From Globobulimina sp. (lineage: Eukaryota; Foraminifera; Rotaliida), in NCBI GenBank assembly GCA_003354225.1, contig PIVH01000512.1, positions 1 through 5,558 of the forward strand: a DNA stretch of 5,558 nucleotides, given 5' to 3'. Every line of letters starts with the position of its first letter. Position 1 is the stretch's first letter. This document shows, piece after piece, positions 5,324 through 5,558 of this stretch. The notes beneath the pieces were generated by a model. The model was not told the origin of the DNA and searched no databases. It saw only the letters and a program-made list of their open reading frames with translations. The position numbers and the translations under genes were made by a program.

Positions 5324-5558
5324 ATGGATTTCGTTGCTATCAACTTTCCGAGTGGGTGGAAATCACACGAAGCAGCCGAACAAATGGCAAGTGATATGTG
5401 CACGCTGCGAACCGCCTATTATTCTACATACGAATCCAAAAAAGAATTTGCCTCAATCATTGAAAAAGAGAAAACAGCAAAATGTTTACATGAATGTCTC
5501 GGTATGTTTCACTTCAACTCATTATTGACTTAATATGCATATTATTTTCAGAGAATTT
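5324..5558 (+). CDS. 5' end of an unrecognised gene (partial, one intron)
   Basis: Exon 1 runs from ATG 5324 (context CACCTATGGA) to 5501, and exon 2 starts at 5552 and leaves the window after seven bases. Splicing joins CLHECL to E-N. The visible 61 residues begin MDFVAINFPSGW and continue with a hydrophilic, probably helical stretch (HEAAEQMASDM, then KKEFASIIEKEKTAK). There is no signal peptide or membrane segment. I recognise no family from this fragment. The very good GTATGT donor and TTATTTTCAG acceptor make a real gene likely. Confidence 0.7.
5502..5551 (+). other. Intron 1 of the right-edge gene (50 nt, phase 1)
   Basis: The donor CTCG|GTATGT is near-consensus and the acceptor ATTATTTTCAG|AGAATTT has a pyrimidine tract. 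It forms G|AG (Glu60). A second AG two bases downstream could be used instead, but the next codons are cut by the window edge, so the choice cannot be tested here. Confidence 0.8.

Noticed and set aside
1-5558. tRNA, rRNA, CRISPR or bacterial operon features
   Set aside because: No cloverleaf, rRNA core or spaced-repeat array was seen. Spliced genes with short GT-AG introns show that this is eukaryotic nuclear DNA.

Overview
The window is nuclear DNA of an AT-rich, gene-dense eukaryote. Coding exons are interrupted by short introns of about 48-111 nt. Almost every donor starts GTA, and acceptors end AG. No AATAAA-type polyadenylation signal lies just downstream of the two stop codons seen. 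The lineage cannot be fixed from the sequence. A seven-helix protein fused to an RGS box, next to a non-standard single-CH calponin-like protein and an unfamiliar multi-pass membrane protein, suggests a protist or an early-branching lineage rather than a vertebrate or insect. This is inference.

Layout, left to right. (1) Positions 1-1622, minus strand: one uninterrupted exon of 540 codons that runs off the left edge. It encodes a 7TM receptor-like protein with a cytosolic RGS domain split by an insertion of about 90 residues. (2) Positions 1623-2505: an AT-rich intergenic stretch with short direct repeats and a 15-bp tandem duplication. It also holds a doubtful 76-codon ORF on the minus strand (2152-2382). 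(3) Positions 2506-3923, plus strand: a complete four-exon gene for a 412-residue calponin/transgelin-like protein. It has one CH domain and the usual calponin linker, then seven repeats of about 34 residues that I do not recognise as the classical calponin repeat. (4) A 127-bp convergent spacer with an 8-bp inverted repeat. (5) Positions 4051-5230, minus strand: a gene rebuilt here as four exons, including a 30-nt microexon. It encodes an unassigned membrane protein of about 316-326 residues. (6) A 93-bp divergent spacer, probably a shared promoter. (7) Positions 5324 to the right edge, plus strand: the first exon, one intron and seven bases of exon 2 of an unrecognised gene.

The four supported genes all start in an ATGG context, and three of them have A at -3. 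No operon logic is expected, and nothing directly links the gene functions. At most, a G-protein regulator, a likely actin-associated protein and a membrane protein are neighbours. The most interesting signals are the seven-copy repeat with a GS/GA two-unit alternation, the split RGS box with a PKA-like site in its insertion, and a conserved-looking motif in the unassigned membrane protein.
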